Positions 1-9,205 of a DNA stretch of 64,000 nt are shown piece by piece. The translations under genes and the position numbers were made by a program. Location of the stretch: positions 558,001 to 622,000 of the forward strand of contig NZ_QXQA01000001.1 of assembly GCF_003583765.1 (NCBI RefSeq), given 5' to 3'. Below the pieces are notes generated by a model. The model was not told the origin of the DNA and searched no databases. It saw only the letters and a list, made by a program, of their open reading frames with translations. Source of the DNA: Paenibacillus nanensis. Lineage in GTDB: Bacteria > Bacillota > Bacilli > Paenibacillales > Paenibacillaceae. How positions within the stretch are numbered: the first letter of the stretch is position 1; each line of letters opens with the position of its first letter.

Positions 1-924
1 AGCTTGTGGGACAGCAATTATTCCTTCGACGGGACATCCATGATCGGCTTCCCGTATGGCAGCTCAACGCTCATGACCTATTATCGGGCGGATATTATGG
101 AGCAGTACGGTTTTCCTTCCGAGCCGGAGGAGCTGGCGCTCTTCATGGAGAATCCGGATAATTGGCTGGCTGTCGCAAGAGCTTTGAAGAAGGACGACCG
201 CTATATTGCACAGTGGGCGACGGAGATTACAGCGCTGTATGACAGCACGCAAGGCGTGTTCGACGAGAGTATGGCTTTCCGCCGTAATAACGAAACGTAC
301 CGGAATGCGCTCGATTTTGTGAAGAAAGTGCATGAGGAAGGGTTAGTGTCCTTGGTAGACGTATGGACGGAAGCCGGCTCACAGACGGTTCGCGACGGCG
401 ACCTTGCCATGCTTTATATGGGCACTTGGGGCGCCGATCAGATTAAGGCCTGGGCTCCCGATACCTCGGGCAAGTGGAGAGCGACCCGGCTGCCGTTCCA
501 CCTGTATGGATGGTCGAACAGCACCAGCTTCATGCTGCCGTCCGCTTCCGACCAGAAGGCTTGGGCATGGGCGTTTATTGAATATGCAGCGACGGAATGG
601 CCTTTAAAAGGAATTGGCGGCAGCGTTCCTGCCTACATACCGGCGCGGGAGGCGAATGCGGCGAAGCTGGAAGAGACCGACGATTTCTTCGGCGGCCAAA
701 GGCTGTATGTCTTGAACATGCAGCTTACGGAAAACATGAAGGAGCATCGGCTGACTCCGCTCGATGGGCGGGCGAAGGGGATATGGAGCCAAGCGGTCAA
801 TAAAGGCATTGAACGCAAAAAAGACGCGGCTGCGATTATTGCGGAAGCGGAGCAAGCGATTCTAACGGAAATGGGCAAGGAGATCGACATTTTGAAATCT
901 TATTTGCCCAAGAGTTCCCAATAA
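1..924 (+). CDS. Extracellular sugar-binding protein of an ABC importer, 3' part
   Basis: This is the C-terminal ~307 residues of a family 1 solute-binding protein; the start lies before the window. Such lipoproteins capture a sugar outside the membrane and deliver it to an ABC permease. Visible support is the binding-protein architecture: a YYRADIMEQYG segment in the hinge-proximal part, the GDLAMLYMGTWGADQ segment typical of this fold, and a C-terminal helical region ending KSYLPKSSQ. No permease follows: a strong terminator comes directly after the stop, so this is probably the last gene of its transcript or the partners lie upstream. The substrate cannot be read from the sequence. Confidence 0.85.
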   Translation, partial: SLWDSNYSFDGTSMIGFPYGSSTLMTYYRADIMEQYGFPSEPEELALFMENPDNWLAVARALKKDDRYIAQWATEITALYDSTQGVFDESMAFRRNNETYRNALDFVKKVHEEGLVSLVDVWTEAGSQTVRDGDLAMLYMGTWGADQIKAWAPDTSGKWRATRLPFHLYGWSNSTSFMLPSASDQKAWAWAFIEYAATEWPLKGIGGSVPAYIPAREANAAKLEETDDFFGGQRLYVLNMQLTENMKEHRLTPLDGRAKGIWSQAVNKGIERKKDAAAIIAEAEQAILTEMGKEIDILKSYLPKSSQ

Positions 925-940
925 AATAGGAGTTAGAGCT

Positions 941-987
941 ACGGCAGCGGCGTGCGAGCGGATCGGACAGCCGCTGCCGTTGTTTTC
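941..987 (+). terminator. Rho-independent terminator of the binding-protein gene
   Basis: An 11-bp perfect stem, ACGGCAGCGGC (941-951) with GCCGCTGCCGT (970-980), is followed by TGTTTT. It closes the first gene's transcript. Confidence 0.85.
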
Positions 988-999
988 ATTGTCAGATCC

Positions 1000-1028
1000 T
1001 TGATACGGGGTTAAAATGTTACTTATGT
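1000..1028 (+). promoter_or_regulatory. Probable sigma-A promoter of the MFS exporter
   Basis: TTGATA (1000-1005), a 17-nt spacer and TTATGT (1023-1028) lie about 40 nt before the next start codon and just after the preceding terminator. The -10 is weak, so this is a prediction from sequence only. Confidence 0.4.
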
Positions 1029-1067
1029 TTTGTTAGCAGCTAGAGAGAAGGGAGTGCACAGCTTGAA

Positions 1068-2285
1068 ATGAACACGGAACAAACGATATCGCAGCCTTTA
1101 CCTCGTTCGAGAAGGCTGATGATTGCAGCCATTCTGGGATCCTTGTCCGGAATTGGGCCACTAAGCATTGACATGTATTTGCCGGCGCTTCCGACGCTGT
1201 CGGAGGAGCTGGGCGCATCCGCATCCGTCACGCAGCTTAGCTTGACAGCCTGTCTGCTGGGCATCGCGCTTGGACAGCTGATCGTCGGTCCAATCAGCGA
1301 TGTGAGGGGACGCCGAAAGCCGCTGCTTATCGGCATTGCCGTCTACGTGGTCGTCTCTCTGCTTTGCGTAATCTCGCCGAACATCTGGACCTTCATCGGC
1401 CTGCGGTTCGTGCAGGGGCTTGCCGGCGCGGCGGGCATCGTCATCGCGCGCGCCAGCGTAAGGGATATGTACGCCGGGGCGGAGTTAACGAAGTTTTTTG
1501 CACTGCTGATGCTGGTGAATGGAGCGGCGCCGATTCTTGCGCCGATGATCGGGGCGGAAATTTTGACCTTTACCTCGTGGAGGGGCGTGTTCGCGGTTCT
1601 TGCCGGCGCGGGAGTGCTTATGTTTGCGGCCGTCCTGACCGCGCTGAAGGAGACGCTGCCGCAAGAGAGACGGTTAAGCGGCGGAGTCGGCACGACGCTT
1701 CGGACGTTCAAGGGATTATTAGGCCATCCCGCCTTTATGGGTTACGCCGTTACGCAAGGGTTAATGATGGCGGCGATGTTCGCTTATATTTCCGGTTCTT
1801 CGTTTGTGCTGCAGGAAATATATGAAGTGACGCCGCGCGGCTACAGCTTGATTTTCGGCTTGAACGGGGCGGGCATTATTATAGCGAGCCAGATTGCAGG
1901 CAGACTGGCCGGTAAAGTGGAAGCGCGGAAGCTGCTTGCCGCCGGACTTACGCTTTCCTCTGCGGGAGCCATTCTGCTGTTCGTTTCCATTTGGCAGGAT
2001 CTCGGGTTAGCCGGGGTCATACCGGCGTTTTTCCTCGTCGTATCCAGCGTAGGCATTATCTCGACAACGACGACATCGCTTGCGCTTCAGGATCAGGGGC
2101 GCAACGCGGGCAGCGCCTCGGCGCTGCTCGGCATGCTGAGCTTTATATTCGGTGGCGCTGCCGCGCCTCTCGTAGGGCTTGGCGGAGAAGGCACGGCTAT
2201 GCCGCTTGCCGTCGTCATGCTGCTGCTCGTAGCGGCATCGGTGTGCTGTTTTATTTTTCTGACGAAACGAAATAAAAAAGGCTAA
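1068..2285 (+). CDS. MFS drug-resistance transporter, Bcr/CflA type
   Basis: A 405-residue major facilitator with about 12 hydrophobic segments. The N-terminus carries SIDMYLPALPTL, the hallmark of the Bcr/CflA (DHA1) exporters, and the loop between helices 2 and 3 has the motif-A-like DVRGRRKPLLIG; RFVQGLAGAAGIVIARA follows in helix 4. The family exports antibiotics and other small molecules by proton antiport. The ATG at 1068 follows GGAGTG; an upstream TTG would stop at once. It is flanked by its own promoter and a terminator shared with the convergent methyltransferase, so it is monocistronic. The substrate is unknown. Confidence 0.88.
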   Translation: MNTEQTISQPLPRSRRLMIAAILGSLSGIGPLSIDMYLPALPTLSEELGASASVTQLSLTACLLGIALGQLIVGPISDVRGRRKPLLIGIAVYVVVSLLCVISPNIWTFIGLRFVQGLAGAAGIVIARASVRDMYAGAELTKFFALLMLVNGAAPILAPMIGAEILTFTSWRGVFAVLAGAGVLMFAAVLTALKETLPQERRLSGGVGTTLRTFKGLLGHPAFMGYAVTQGLMMAAMFAYISGSSFVLQEIYEVTPRGYSLIFGLNGAGIIIASQIAGRLAGKVEARKLLAAGLTLSSAGAILLFVSIWQDLGLAGVIPAFFLVVSSVGIISTTTTSLALQDQGRNAGSASALLGMLSFIFGGAAAPLVGLGGEGTAMPLAVVMLLLVAASVCCFIFLTKRNKKG

Positions 2286-2312
2286 AGAAGGAAAAGATGT
2301 CCGTCTTTAGCC
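2274..2312. terminator. Bidirectional terminator between convergent genes
   Basis: GGCTAAAGA (2280-2288) pairs with TCTTTAGCC (2304-2312). The A-rich stretch at 2274-2279 becomes the U-tract for the minus-strand methyltransferase. The stop codon of the exporter lies inside the stem. Confidence 0.75.
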
Positions 2313-2322
2313 ATGGCTGTTG

Positions 2323-2997
2323 TTACGCCTGCGCAACGAATACGGCGAACTCGTTGGATTTAAACACACAATCTACATCTGAAAAGCCTGCGTCTTGAAG
2401 CCACTCCAGCTGCTGGATAAGCTTGGCGTTAATGTCGAAGCTTCTGCGTTTCACGGAGGCTTGGATCGCGTCCTCGTTTAGGCCGCTTGCAGCGCAGTCG
2501 CGCAGCCAAAGCTGTCTATAGGTCTGGTCGAACAGCTCCGTGGCGCCGGCTGCCTGGTCGGCATTGATGAATCGTCCGCCCGGCTTTAACCATCCGCGGA
2601 TGCTCTTAAACAGCGCTTGCTTCTGGGGATGAGGGAGATGGTGGATGGACAACGACGAGACGATGGCGTCGAAGGGCTCATCGAATGGATAGGAAGTATA
2701 ATCGGCCGTAATATAGGCGATGCGATCGTTTCCGGCAAATCTCGCTTTCGCCTGCTCCAGCATATCCGAGCTGAAGTCGATTAACGTCATGCGGGCGTCC
2801 GGGTATTTGGCGAGCAGCATGGCTGACAGCAGTCCCGTACCGGCGCCTAAATCTAAGATGCGCGGCTCGGAGGTCTGGACTTCCGTCCATTCCACGACTG
2901 CGCCGTAGAAGCCGTCGAAGCAAGGAATCAGTCCCCTTCGCTGCCCATCGTATTGTTTTGCCGCCGCATCGAATTGTTTTTTGACTTGTTGATCCAT
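2323..2997 (-). CDS. Class I SAM-dependent methyltransferase
   Basis: A 224-residue Rossmann-fold methyltransferase. Motif I, ILDLGAGTGLLS (about residues 44-55), binds S-adenosylmethionine; MTLIDFSSDML is the acidic motif II, and DAIVSSLSIHHLPHP is the post-II segment with the SIHHL signature of ubiE/COQ5-like and trans-aconitate-type enzymes. The start is set by AAAGGAGG seven bases before the ATG. It is a single gene, convergent with the MFS exporter. The acceptor substrate cannot be deduced. Confidence 0.85.
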   Translation of the reverse strand: MDQQVKKQFDAAAKQYDGQRRGLIPCFDGFYGAVVEWTEVQTSEPRILDLGAGTGLLSAMLLAKYPDARMTLIDFSSDMLEQAKARFAGNDRIAYITADYTSYPFDEPFDAIVSSLSIHHLPHPQKQALFKSIRGWLKPGGRFINADQAAGATELFDQTYRQLWLRDCAASGLNEDAIQASVKRRSFDINAKLIQQLEWLQDAGFSDVDCVFKSNEFAVFVAQA

Positions 2998-3129
2998 CGT
3001 AATCCCTCCTTTATTTGGTTTTCATATTACGCCAGGAAGCGATATAGGGGAAATATATAAAACCAATAATCTTAATAGTTTTTTCCTATCTATGACCGTT
3101 TTATCTTAAGAGGCTAGCAATCTCTTATA

Positions 3130-3158
3130 TTGAAGCCTATAGGGAAAAAGTCTATAAT
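3130..3158 (+). promoter_or_regulatory. Sigma-A promoter of the KDPG aldolase gene
   Basis: TTGAAG (3130-3135), exactly 17 nt and a consensus TATAAT (3153-3158) lie about 60 nt upstream of the start codon. Confidence 0.7.
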
Positions 3159-3221
3159 GGCGCTAGGAAATACGAACTTTTTCGAACAAAAACATTCAAA
3201 AAGGGAAGAGGGATGGGAAGG

Positions 3222-3890
3222 ATGAAAAAGCATCAAATTTTGCGTCAACTAACGGAAGCGGGTGTCGTTGCGGTTCTGCGGGCGGATTCTCCGGAAGAAG
3301 TGGCGGAAATGGCAAGACGAGCGATAAAAGGCGGCATTAAAGCGATCGAAATAACGATGACGGTGCCTTTCGCGTTGAAGGCGATCGAGCAGCTGGCCAA
3401 GGAATATTCCAGCGACGCGGCTCCTGATGCGGATAACTATGCCATTATCGGAGTTGGAACGGTGCTTGATCCGGAGACGGCGCGAGCGGCGATCCTGGCG
3501 GGAGCCGAATATGTCGTTGCGCCTGCGCTCAACGCGGATACGATCAAGCTTTGCAACCGGTATGCGGTGCCGGTGATGCCGGGCACGATGACGATTCAAG
3601 AAATTCAAAGCGCGCTCGAGCTCGGCGTTGACGTGGTGAAGCTGTTCCCGGGCAACCTCTATTCCCCAAGCGTCATTCCTACAATTAAGGGCCCGCTGCC
3701 GCAAGCGAACATTATGCCGACCGGCGGGGTATCGCTCGACAACTTGAAGGATTGGGTCAAAGCCGGAGCGGTTGCGGTGGGCATCGGTTCCGACTTGACG
3801 AAGGAAGCCGTGAAGACGGGCGACCTCTCGCTGATCGAGAAGAAAGCGGCTTCGTATATGGCGGCTTACCGCGAAGCGAAAGGACTGTAG
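3222..3890 (+). CDS. eda: 2-dehydro-3-deoxyphosphogluconate aldolase (KDPG/KHG aldolase)
   Basis: A 222-residue class I aldolase that splits KDPG (or 4-hydroxy-2-oxoglutarate) to pyruvate and an aldehyde, the last step of Entner-Doudoroff and hexuronate breakdown. It opens with the family's GVVAVLRAD strand. The Schiff-base lysine is in DVVKLFPGNLYSP, and the phosphate-binding loop is MPTGGVSLDN. An ATG nine bases earlier (3213) is also possible; 3222 matches the usual MKK-like start of the family. No kdgK or uxa genes lie next to it, and fumC follows 100 nt later, so its pathway partner must be elsewhere. Confidence 0.93.
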   Translation: MKKHQILRQLTEAGVVAVLRADSPEEVAEMARRAIKGGIKAIEITMTVPFALKAIEQLAKEYSSDAAPDADNYAIIGVGTVLDPETARAAILAGAEYVVAPALNADTIKLCNRYAVPVMPGTMTIQEIQSALELGVDVVKLFPGNLYSPSVIPTIKGPLPQANIMPTGGVSLDNLKDWVKAGAVAVGIGSDLTKEAVKTGDLSLIEKKAASYMAAYREAKGL

Positions 3891-3989
3891 GAGAGGTCCG
3901 CGCTCGGCTTGCTTCTCGCCGCGTTTAGCGTTATAACAGAAAAAGAGTTTTCTTTTTGGACTAATAGAGGCAAAGGAGTCGTTCTGAAC

Positions 3990-5375
3990 ATGGATTACCG
4001 GATTGAAAAGGATACGATGGGCGAAATTAAGGTGCCTTCGGACAGGCTTTGGGGCGCGCAAACACAGCGCAGCTTGCAGAACTTTAAAATCGGCGGCGAG
4101 CGGATGCCGATTGAAGTCGTATATGCAATGGCGATCGTCAAGAAAGCGTCCGCTTTTGCGAACCGTAAGCTTGGCGTGCTGGATGAAGAGAAAGCCGGCG
4201 TTATCGCTGAAGCTGTCGATGAGATTCTAAGCGGCAAATGGGATGACGAGTTCCCTCTGGTCGTATGGCAGACAGGCAGCGGCACGCAAACGAATATGAA
4301 CGTCAACGAAGTTGTTGCAAGACGCGCGAACCAAATTTTGGAGTCGAGAGGCAGCGCTACGCGCGTTCACCCGAATGACGATGTGAACCGTTCGCAAAGC
4401 TCCAACGACACCTTCCCTGCAGCAATGCACATCGCGGGCGTTATTGCGGTAGAGGACGTTCTGCTGCCGGCGCTTGATGTGCTGAACGGCACACTGAAGG
4501 AGAAAGCGGAGAAGTTCGCCGACCTGGTCAAAATCGGCCGTACGCACCTGCAGGACGCGACGCCGATTACATTCGGCCAAGAGATCAGCGGCTGGTATTC
4601 GATGCTCGACAATACGCGCGCCATGCTCGTTCAGAGCGTAGATACGATGCGTGAGCTGGCGCTTGGCGGCACGGCCGTCGGCACGGGATTGAACGCCCAT
4701 CCGGACTATGCGGTTGCGGTAGCGGAAGAAGTAACGGCGCTGACAGGCAAGAAGTTTATTACGGCGAAAAACAAGTTCCACTCCCTAACAAGCCATGACC
4801 AAATGGTCTATACGCACGGCGCGATTAAGGCGCTGGCCGCAAATCTGATGAAAATTGCGAACGACGTGAGATGGCTGGCAAGCGGACCTCGCTGCGGCAT
4901 CGGCGAAATTACGATTCCGGAGAACGAGCCGGGCAGCTCCATCATGCCGGGCAAAGTGAACCCGACGCAAAGCGAAGCGATGACGATGGCGGTATGCCAA
5001 GTTATCGGCAACGACGCGGCGATCGGCATGGCGGCAAGCCAAGGCAACTTCGAGCTGAATGTATTCAAACCGGTTATCCTATACAATTTCATTCAATCGG
5101 TTCGGTTGATGGCCGATTCCATGATCTCCTTCAACGACAACTGCGCGGTCGGCATCGAGCCGAATGAAGCGGTGATCAAGCGCAACCTGGAGCAATCGCT
5201 GATGCTCGTTACCGCGCTGAACCCGCATATCGGTTACGAGAACGCGGCGGCGATCGCGAAGAACGCGCATAAGCAAGGCCTCACGCTGAAGGAATCCGCA
5301 ATCGCCAGCGGCCTTCTCACTTCGGAGCAATTCGACCAGTGGGTGCGCCCGGAGAATATGATCGGCAAACGCTAA
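3990..5375 (+). CDS. fumC: Fumarate hydratase, class II
   Basis: Interconverts fumarate and L-malate in the TCA cycle as an oxygen-stable, iron-free homotetramer. The 461 residues match the family length when the ATG at 3990 is used, which has AAAGGAG ten bases upstream; a longer in-frame reading from 3909 adds 27 non-conserved residues. Key segments are [22 protein letters not shown] (catalytic base region, about residue 185) and the superfamily signature [11 protein letters not shown] (about 314-324) on the flexible active-site loop. A strong terminator follows. Confusion with aspartase or argininosuccinate lyase is unlikely because the whole length fits class II fumarase. Confidence 0.96.
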   Translation: MDYRIEKDTMGEIKVPSDRLWGAQTQRSLQNFKIGGERMPIEVVYAMAIVKKASAFANRKLGVLDEEKAGVIAEAVDEILSGKWDDEFPLVVWQTGSGTQTNMNVNEVVARRANQILESRGSATRVHPNDDVNRSQSSNDTFPAAMHIAGVIAVEDVLLPALDVLNGTLKEKAEKFADLVKIGRTHLQDATPITFGQEISGWYSMLDNTRAMLVQSVDTMRELALGGTAVGTGLNAHPDYAVAVAEEVTALTGKKFITAKNKFHSLTSHDQMVYTHGAIKALAANLMKIANDVRWLASGPRCGIGEITIPENEPGSSIMPGKVNPTQSEAMTMAVCQVIGNDAAIGMAASQGNFELNVFKPVILYNFIQSVRLMADSMISFNDNCAVGIEPNEAVIKRNLEQSLMLVTALNPHIGYENAAAIAKNAHKQGLTLKESAIASGLLTSEQFDQWVRPENMIGKR

Positions 5376-5393
5376 TTTATAGCTTTGAAAGCG

Positions 5394-5430
5394 AAAAACC
5401 AGCCCTTGGTTTGTGAGGGCTGGTTTTTTG
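5394..5430 (+). terminator. Terminator after fumC
   Basis: AAAAACCAGCCCT (5394-5406) pairs with AGGGCTGGTTTTT (5416-5428), followed by more T. The symmetry also allows it to work on the minus strand. Confidence 0.9.
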
Positions 5431-5462
5431 CATTGGTTGGGAAAGGTGTTCAAAGAAGGACG

Positions 5463-5582
5463 TCAATAACTCCTCATTTGGTATTCATTTTTCTGATCGA
5501 TATGCTCAGATGAGCCGCGTCCATATTCTGTAATCGAATATTCCACCTGCGGCGTCTTGGGCAATGTCCGGCGGCGGCCGCC
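5463..5582 (-). pseudogene. Remnant of a HxlR-family transcription regulator (C-terminal end only)
   Basis: Directly downstream of the guanylate-kinase-like stop, and in the same frame, about 35 codons read RTLPKTPQVEYSITEYGRG and on to a stop at 5463. The segment PxVEYSITEYGR is the wing of the HxlR/YodB winged-helix family, where P-x-VEYSLTExGR is near invariant. No start codon, recognition helix or Shine-Dalgarno precedes it. I infer the decayed 3' end of a regulator gene rather than an expressed peptide. The recognition rests on one motif. Confidence 0.5.
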
Positions 5583-6170
5583 TCAATTCCCCGAATCGTA
5601 TGGTGCCCTCGTGCTGCCAACATACCGCCCGACAATATCGCGAACCTGCTGCACCGTCTCGTTTAAGTCCGCGTTAAGAATGACATGCTCGCATTGTTTG
5701 CGGTAGGTGACTTCGTCGTTGTAATGCGCGAGGTAACGGTCGATTACCTCATAGGACATGCCTTTGGCTTCCAATCTTTCTTGTACGGTGGCCTTGTCTA
5801 CATAGAGGAAGATCCGGATGACCCGTTCGCCGTGAAGCTCCCGCATAACATCGCAGCCCTCGCGATTTAAAATCATATAGACGTGCCTGCCGGAATGAAG
5901 AGCGGCATCGAGCTGCTTCTTGCCGATCCCGTAATGAAACTGGTCGATACGAACCGATTCTGCGAAGAAATCATTCCGTTTCATCAGTTCAAACTGCACC
6001 TTGCTTAAGTACCGGTAGTCTCCGTCCGGCTGCTCTATGCAGCGAGGCGGACGATCCGTGCATGAAACAATATGCTGGACGCCGCTGTCCTTGAGTGCCT
6101 GATGCGCTGCTGTCTTCCGTCCGGAACCGCTTGTGCCGGTGAAAACGAATAGGTAAGGGGAAGAGATCAT
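5583..6170 (-). CDS. Guanylate-kinase-like P-loop protein with an altered Walker A
   Basis: A 195-residue protein with the guanylate kinase layout: phosphate loop GTSGSGRKT near residue 12, a GMP-binding segment SCTDRPPRC..DGDYRYLS like the S-x-T-R-x-x-R..G-x-Y of GMP kinases, VYMILNREG, and a lid-like region. The Walker A lysine is shifted: canonical GxSGxGKS/T reads GxSGxGRKT here, as in MAGUK-type or divergent GK domains. GMP kinase activity is therefore uncertain, and the housekeeping gmk is probably elsewhere. The ATG at 6170 has GGAG ten bases upstream; the GTG at 6179 lies one base from it and is rejected. Confidence 0.7.
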   Translation of the reverse strand: MISSPYLFVFTGTSGSGRKTAAHQALKDSGVQHIVSCTDRPPRCIEQPDGDYRYLSKVQFELMKRNDFFAESVRIDQFHYGIGKKQLDAALHSGRHVYMILNREGCDVMRELHGERVIRIFLYVDKATVQERLEAKGMSYEVIDRYLAHYNDEVTYRKQCEHVILNADLNETVQQVRDIVGRYVGSTRAPYDSGN

Positions 6171-6332
6171 CAGAAGCACGCTCCTTTCTCTCGTTATGTC
6201 TTATATCGGACTTCCGGACCGCTTTCTTAATGGAGAAGCCGCCGCCTTTCGTGCGGAAGAGCGCCGTTTTATGCTATGATACAGATAGCCGCAAGCAAGC
6301 GGCTCTATTATTTGAAAAAGTAGGTTAACAGT

Positions 6333-8273
6333 ATGCATTTATTATCGGTTGAACATATAACGAAAACCTATGGCGAGAAGGTATTGTTCCGAGACGTCAC
6401 GTTCGGCGTGGAGGAAGGGGATAAAATCGGCATTATCGGCGTCAACGGCACCGGCAAGTCGACGTTTTTGAAGGTGATTGCGGGTGTCGAGCCCCCGGAT
6501 TCCGGCACGGTATCGGTTGGCGGCAGAGTGGTCGTTCGGATGCTGACCCAGGATCCGGTATTCCAGGCCGGGGAGACGGCGCTCGAGCATGTGCTGGGAG
6601 GGGATTCCCCGCAGCTTCGCGCGGTGCAGGCCTATGCGGCCGCGATGGAAGCGATCGCGCTGAACCCGGGCAGCGAGAAGCTGCAGGCGGAGCTGATCGC
6701 GGCGAACGCGAAGATGGATGAGCTGGACGCATGGCAGCTGGAGAATGACGCGAAAACCGCTTTGTCGAAGCTGGGCATCCAGCAATATGACGCAAAGGTA
6801 GAGACGCTGTCCGGCGGTCAGCGCAAGCGGGTGGCGATGGCGGCCGCGCTTCTGCTTCCATCGGATGTGCTTATTCTGGACGAGCCGACGAACCATATCG
6901 ACAACGAGTCCGTCGCATGGCTCGAAGGCATGCTGCAGAAGCGCAAAGGCGCGCTGCTGATGATTACGCATGACCGCTACTTCCTGGACCGCGTAAGCAA
7001 CCGCGTGATCGAGCTGGACCGGGGGGAGGCGTATTTCTATCAAGCGAATTACAGCCGCTTTCTGGAGCTGAAGCTGGAGCGGGAGGAGCGAGAGGCGGCA
7101 TCGGAGGCGAAGCGGCAAAATCTATTGCGCAACGAACTCGCCTGGATCCGGCGCGGCGCCAAAGCGCGCACAACAAAGCAGAAGGCGCGGATCGACCGGT
7201 TCGAAGCGCTGAAGGCGGCGGCGCCCAAAGCCGCGGACGGGAAGCTGGATGTATCCGTCGCGTCCTCCCGCCTTGGCAAAAAGATTATGGAAGCTGAAGG
7301 TCTATCCAAAAGCTACGGGGACCGCATGCTAATCCGCGATTTCAGCTATATTGCCGTGCCGGAGGACCGCGTAGGCATCGTCGGCCGCAACGGAAGCGGC
7401 AAGTCTACGCTGCTCAAGCTGATTGCGGGCAGACTTGAGCCTGACGCGGGCAAGGTCGAGCTTGGGCCTACGGTGAAGCTCGGCTGGTTCTCGCAGGAGC
7501 GGGAAGAGATGGATGAGACGCTGCGGGTCATCGAGTATATCCGGGAAGAAGCGGAACAGGTGAGGACGGCGGACGGCACGGCGATATCCGCGGGCCAAAT
7601 GCTGGAGCGGTTTCTGTTCCCGCCCGCCATGCAATGGACGCCGATCGCCAAGCTGTCCGGCGGAGAGAAGCGCAGGCTGCAGCTGCTGCGCGTGCTCATG
7701 AGCGCGCCGAACGTGCTGCTGCTCGACGAGCCGACCAACGACCTTGATATCGCGACGCTGACGGTGCTTGAAGACTACTTGGACGATTTCCCGGGCGTTG
7801 TGTTTGTCGTCTCCCATGATCGTTATTTCCTCGACCGGACGGTGGAGAAAATAATTGCGTTTGAAGGCGACGGGGTCATTACGATGCATACGGGCAATTA
7901 TTCCGACTATCAGGCCTATGCGGAGAAACGGGGAGCGTCAACCGCTTCTGCGGCAGCGAACCCCGCGAAGACGACCGGCGCGAAAGCGTCCGAGCAGTCG
8001 TCCGACGAGGCGAAGCCGCAAGCGAAAGAGCGCGCCCTGAAGATGTCCTACAAGGACCAGAAGGACTTTGAGTCGATCGAGGATTGGATCGCGGAGGCGG
8101 AAGCGGAGCTTGCTAACGTTGCGAAGGCGATGGAAGCTGCAAGCAGCGACTCGTTTAAGCTTCAGGAGCTGGCCGCGGAGCAGCAGCGGCTGGAGGAGAA
8201 GCTGGAATCGCTGATGGACCGGTGGGCCGAGCTTAATGAGCTGGCGGAACGGATCGCAGCTCAGAAACGTTAG
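6333..8273 (+). CDS. ABC-F family ATPase, Uup/YfmR-like
   Basis: A 646-residue soluble protein with two ABC domains and no membrane segments, a translation-factor type ATPase that acts on the ribosome. Domain 1 has Walker A GVNGTGKST (about 36-44), signature LSGGQRKRVAMA and Walker B LILDEPTNHID. Domain 2 has GRNGSGKST (about 351), LSGGEKRRLQLL and LLLDEPTNDLD. Both have the SHDR/THDR switch histidine. The charged linker (about 240-300) is the P-site tRNA-interaction motif region, and residues ~570-646 form a Glu/Lys/Ala-rich coiled coil as in Uup. That tail favours Uup/YfmR over EttA or antibiotic-resistance ABC-F proteins. The exact paralogue is not certain. Confidence 0.9.
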   Translation: MHLLSVEHITKTYGEKVLFRDVTFGVEEGDKIGIIGVNGTGKSTFLKVIAGVEPPDSGTVSVGGRVVVRMLTQDPVFQAGETALEHVLGGDSPQLRAVQAYAAAMEAIALNPGSEKLQAELIAANAKMDELDAWQLENDAKTALSKLGIQQYDAKVETLSGGQRKRVAMAAALLLPSDVLILDEPTNHIDNESVAWLEGMLQKRKGALLMITHDRYFLDRVSNRVIELDRGEAYFYQANYSRFLELKLEREEREAASEAKRQNLLRNELAWIRRGAKARTTKQKARIDRFEALKAAAPKAADGKLDVSVASSRLGKKIMEAEGLSKSYGDRMLIRDFSYIAVPEDRVGIVGRNGSGKSTLLKLIAGRLEPDAGKVELGPTVKLGWFSQEREEMDETLRVIEYIREEAEQVRTADGTAISAGQMLERFLFPPAMQWTPIAKLSGGEKRRLQLLRVLMSAPNVLLLDEPTNDLDIATLTVLEDYLDDFPGVVFVVSHDRYFLDRTVEKIIAFEGDGVITMHTGNYSDYQAYAEKRGASTASAAANPAKTTGAKASEQSSDEAKPQAKERALKMSYKDQKDFESIEDWIAEAEAELANVAKAMEAASSDSFKLQELAAEQQRLEEKLESLMDRWAELNELAERIAAQKR

Positions 8274-8309
8274 GAAGAACAAACACGACGAAAAGGTGGA
8301 CACACGACA

Positions 8310-8945
8310 ATGACTACGAACGCAACGATTCGCAACATGTATTGTATTGGACGCAATTACCGTCTGCATGCGCTGGAGCTGGGCAATGAGGTGCCGGACT
8401 CGCCGATGATGTTCACGAAGCCGTCTCATGCCGCTGTGGAAATGAACGGCGGGGAAATTCAAATTACGGCGAACCAAGGCGAGGTTCATTTCGAGCTGGA
8501 AGTCGTTCTGCGCGTAGCCGAAGCTTACAAGCCGGGCATGCCGATTGACGAGTGCTTCGACGCGATGACGCTTGGCCTTGACCTGACGCTCCGCGACGTG
8601 CAATCCGTCTTGAAAAAGAAGGGTCACCCGTGGCTTGCGGCCAAAGGCTTCAAAAACTCCGCGCCGCTGGGCAAGTGGATCCCTTATCCCGGGGAAGCCG
8701 CTATTGCGGAAGGGGACTTTAAGCTAATCCGCAGCGGAGAGACGGCGCAGCACGGATTCCCGAAGGACATGATCTTCGGCATCGCCGAAATCGTGCGCCA
8801 TATTGAAGACAACTACGGACTTGGCGCGGGAGATTTGATCTTCACCGGAACGCCGGCCGGCGTAGCAGCTCTTCGCGATGGCGACGTGCTTGAAGCATAC
8901 TGGGGCGAGGAGAAGCTTGGAAGCTGCCGGATCGCAATGAAATAA
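8310..8945 (+). CDS. Fumarylacetoacetate hydrolase (FAH) family protein
   Basis: A 211-residue single-domain member of the FAH superfamily, metal-dependent enzymes that hydrolyse or decarboxylate beta-keto and acylpyruvate compounds. It starts with the typical IGRNYRLHALELGN, carries FELEVVLRV with the metal-binding acidic residues, LGLDLTLRDVQ, and ends with the family signature DLIFTGTPAGVAAL. It lies 36 nt after the ABC-F gene and could be co-transcribed. The substrate cannot be told; acylpyruvase or oxaloacetate tautomerase/decarboxylase are the usual small-family activities. Confidence 0.85.
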   Translation: MTTNATIRNMYCIGRNYRLHALELGNEVPDSPMMFTKPSHAAVEMNGGEIQITANQGEVHFELEVVLRVAEAYKPGMPIDECFDAMTLGLDLTLRDVQSVLKKKGHPWLAAKGFKNSAPLGKWIPYPGEAAIAEGDFKLIRSGETAQHGFPKDMIFGIAEIVRHIEDNYGLGAGDLIFTGTPAGVAALRDGDVLEAYWGEEKLGSCRIAMK

Positions 8946-8974
8946 CATCTATAGTGCTTATATCGAATACAAAA

Positions 8975-9033
8975 GAAGCCCTTTTCAGAATGGCGGTTAG
9001 TCCAACTTCCATTCTGATCAGGGCTTCATTTTT
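8975..9033 (+). terminator. Long terminator hairpin after the FAH gene
   Basis: GAAGCCC (8975-8981) and CAGAATGG (8986-8993) pair with CCATTCTG (9009-9016) and GGGCTTC (9021-9027), followed by ATTTTT. The A-run before it (8971-8974) is short. The rest of the gap to the Dps gene (9040-9205) shows no gene or motif that I recognise. Confidence 0.75.
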
Positions 9034-9205
9034 GTTATCATGGATAGACCATGCCAGCAACAAACAAGAGCAAGGAGCTTTTTGTAGGCAGCCGCAGCCC
9101 GCTATGTATCCGGATCGCATCTTGGACGATTGTTCAATGAATCTGGATACAAGCGTGACCGCAGAAATCATACCCTACACGGTTCGTCCATTAAGCCATA
9201 TTAGA

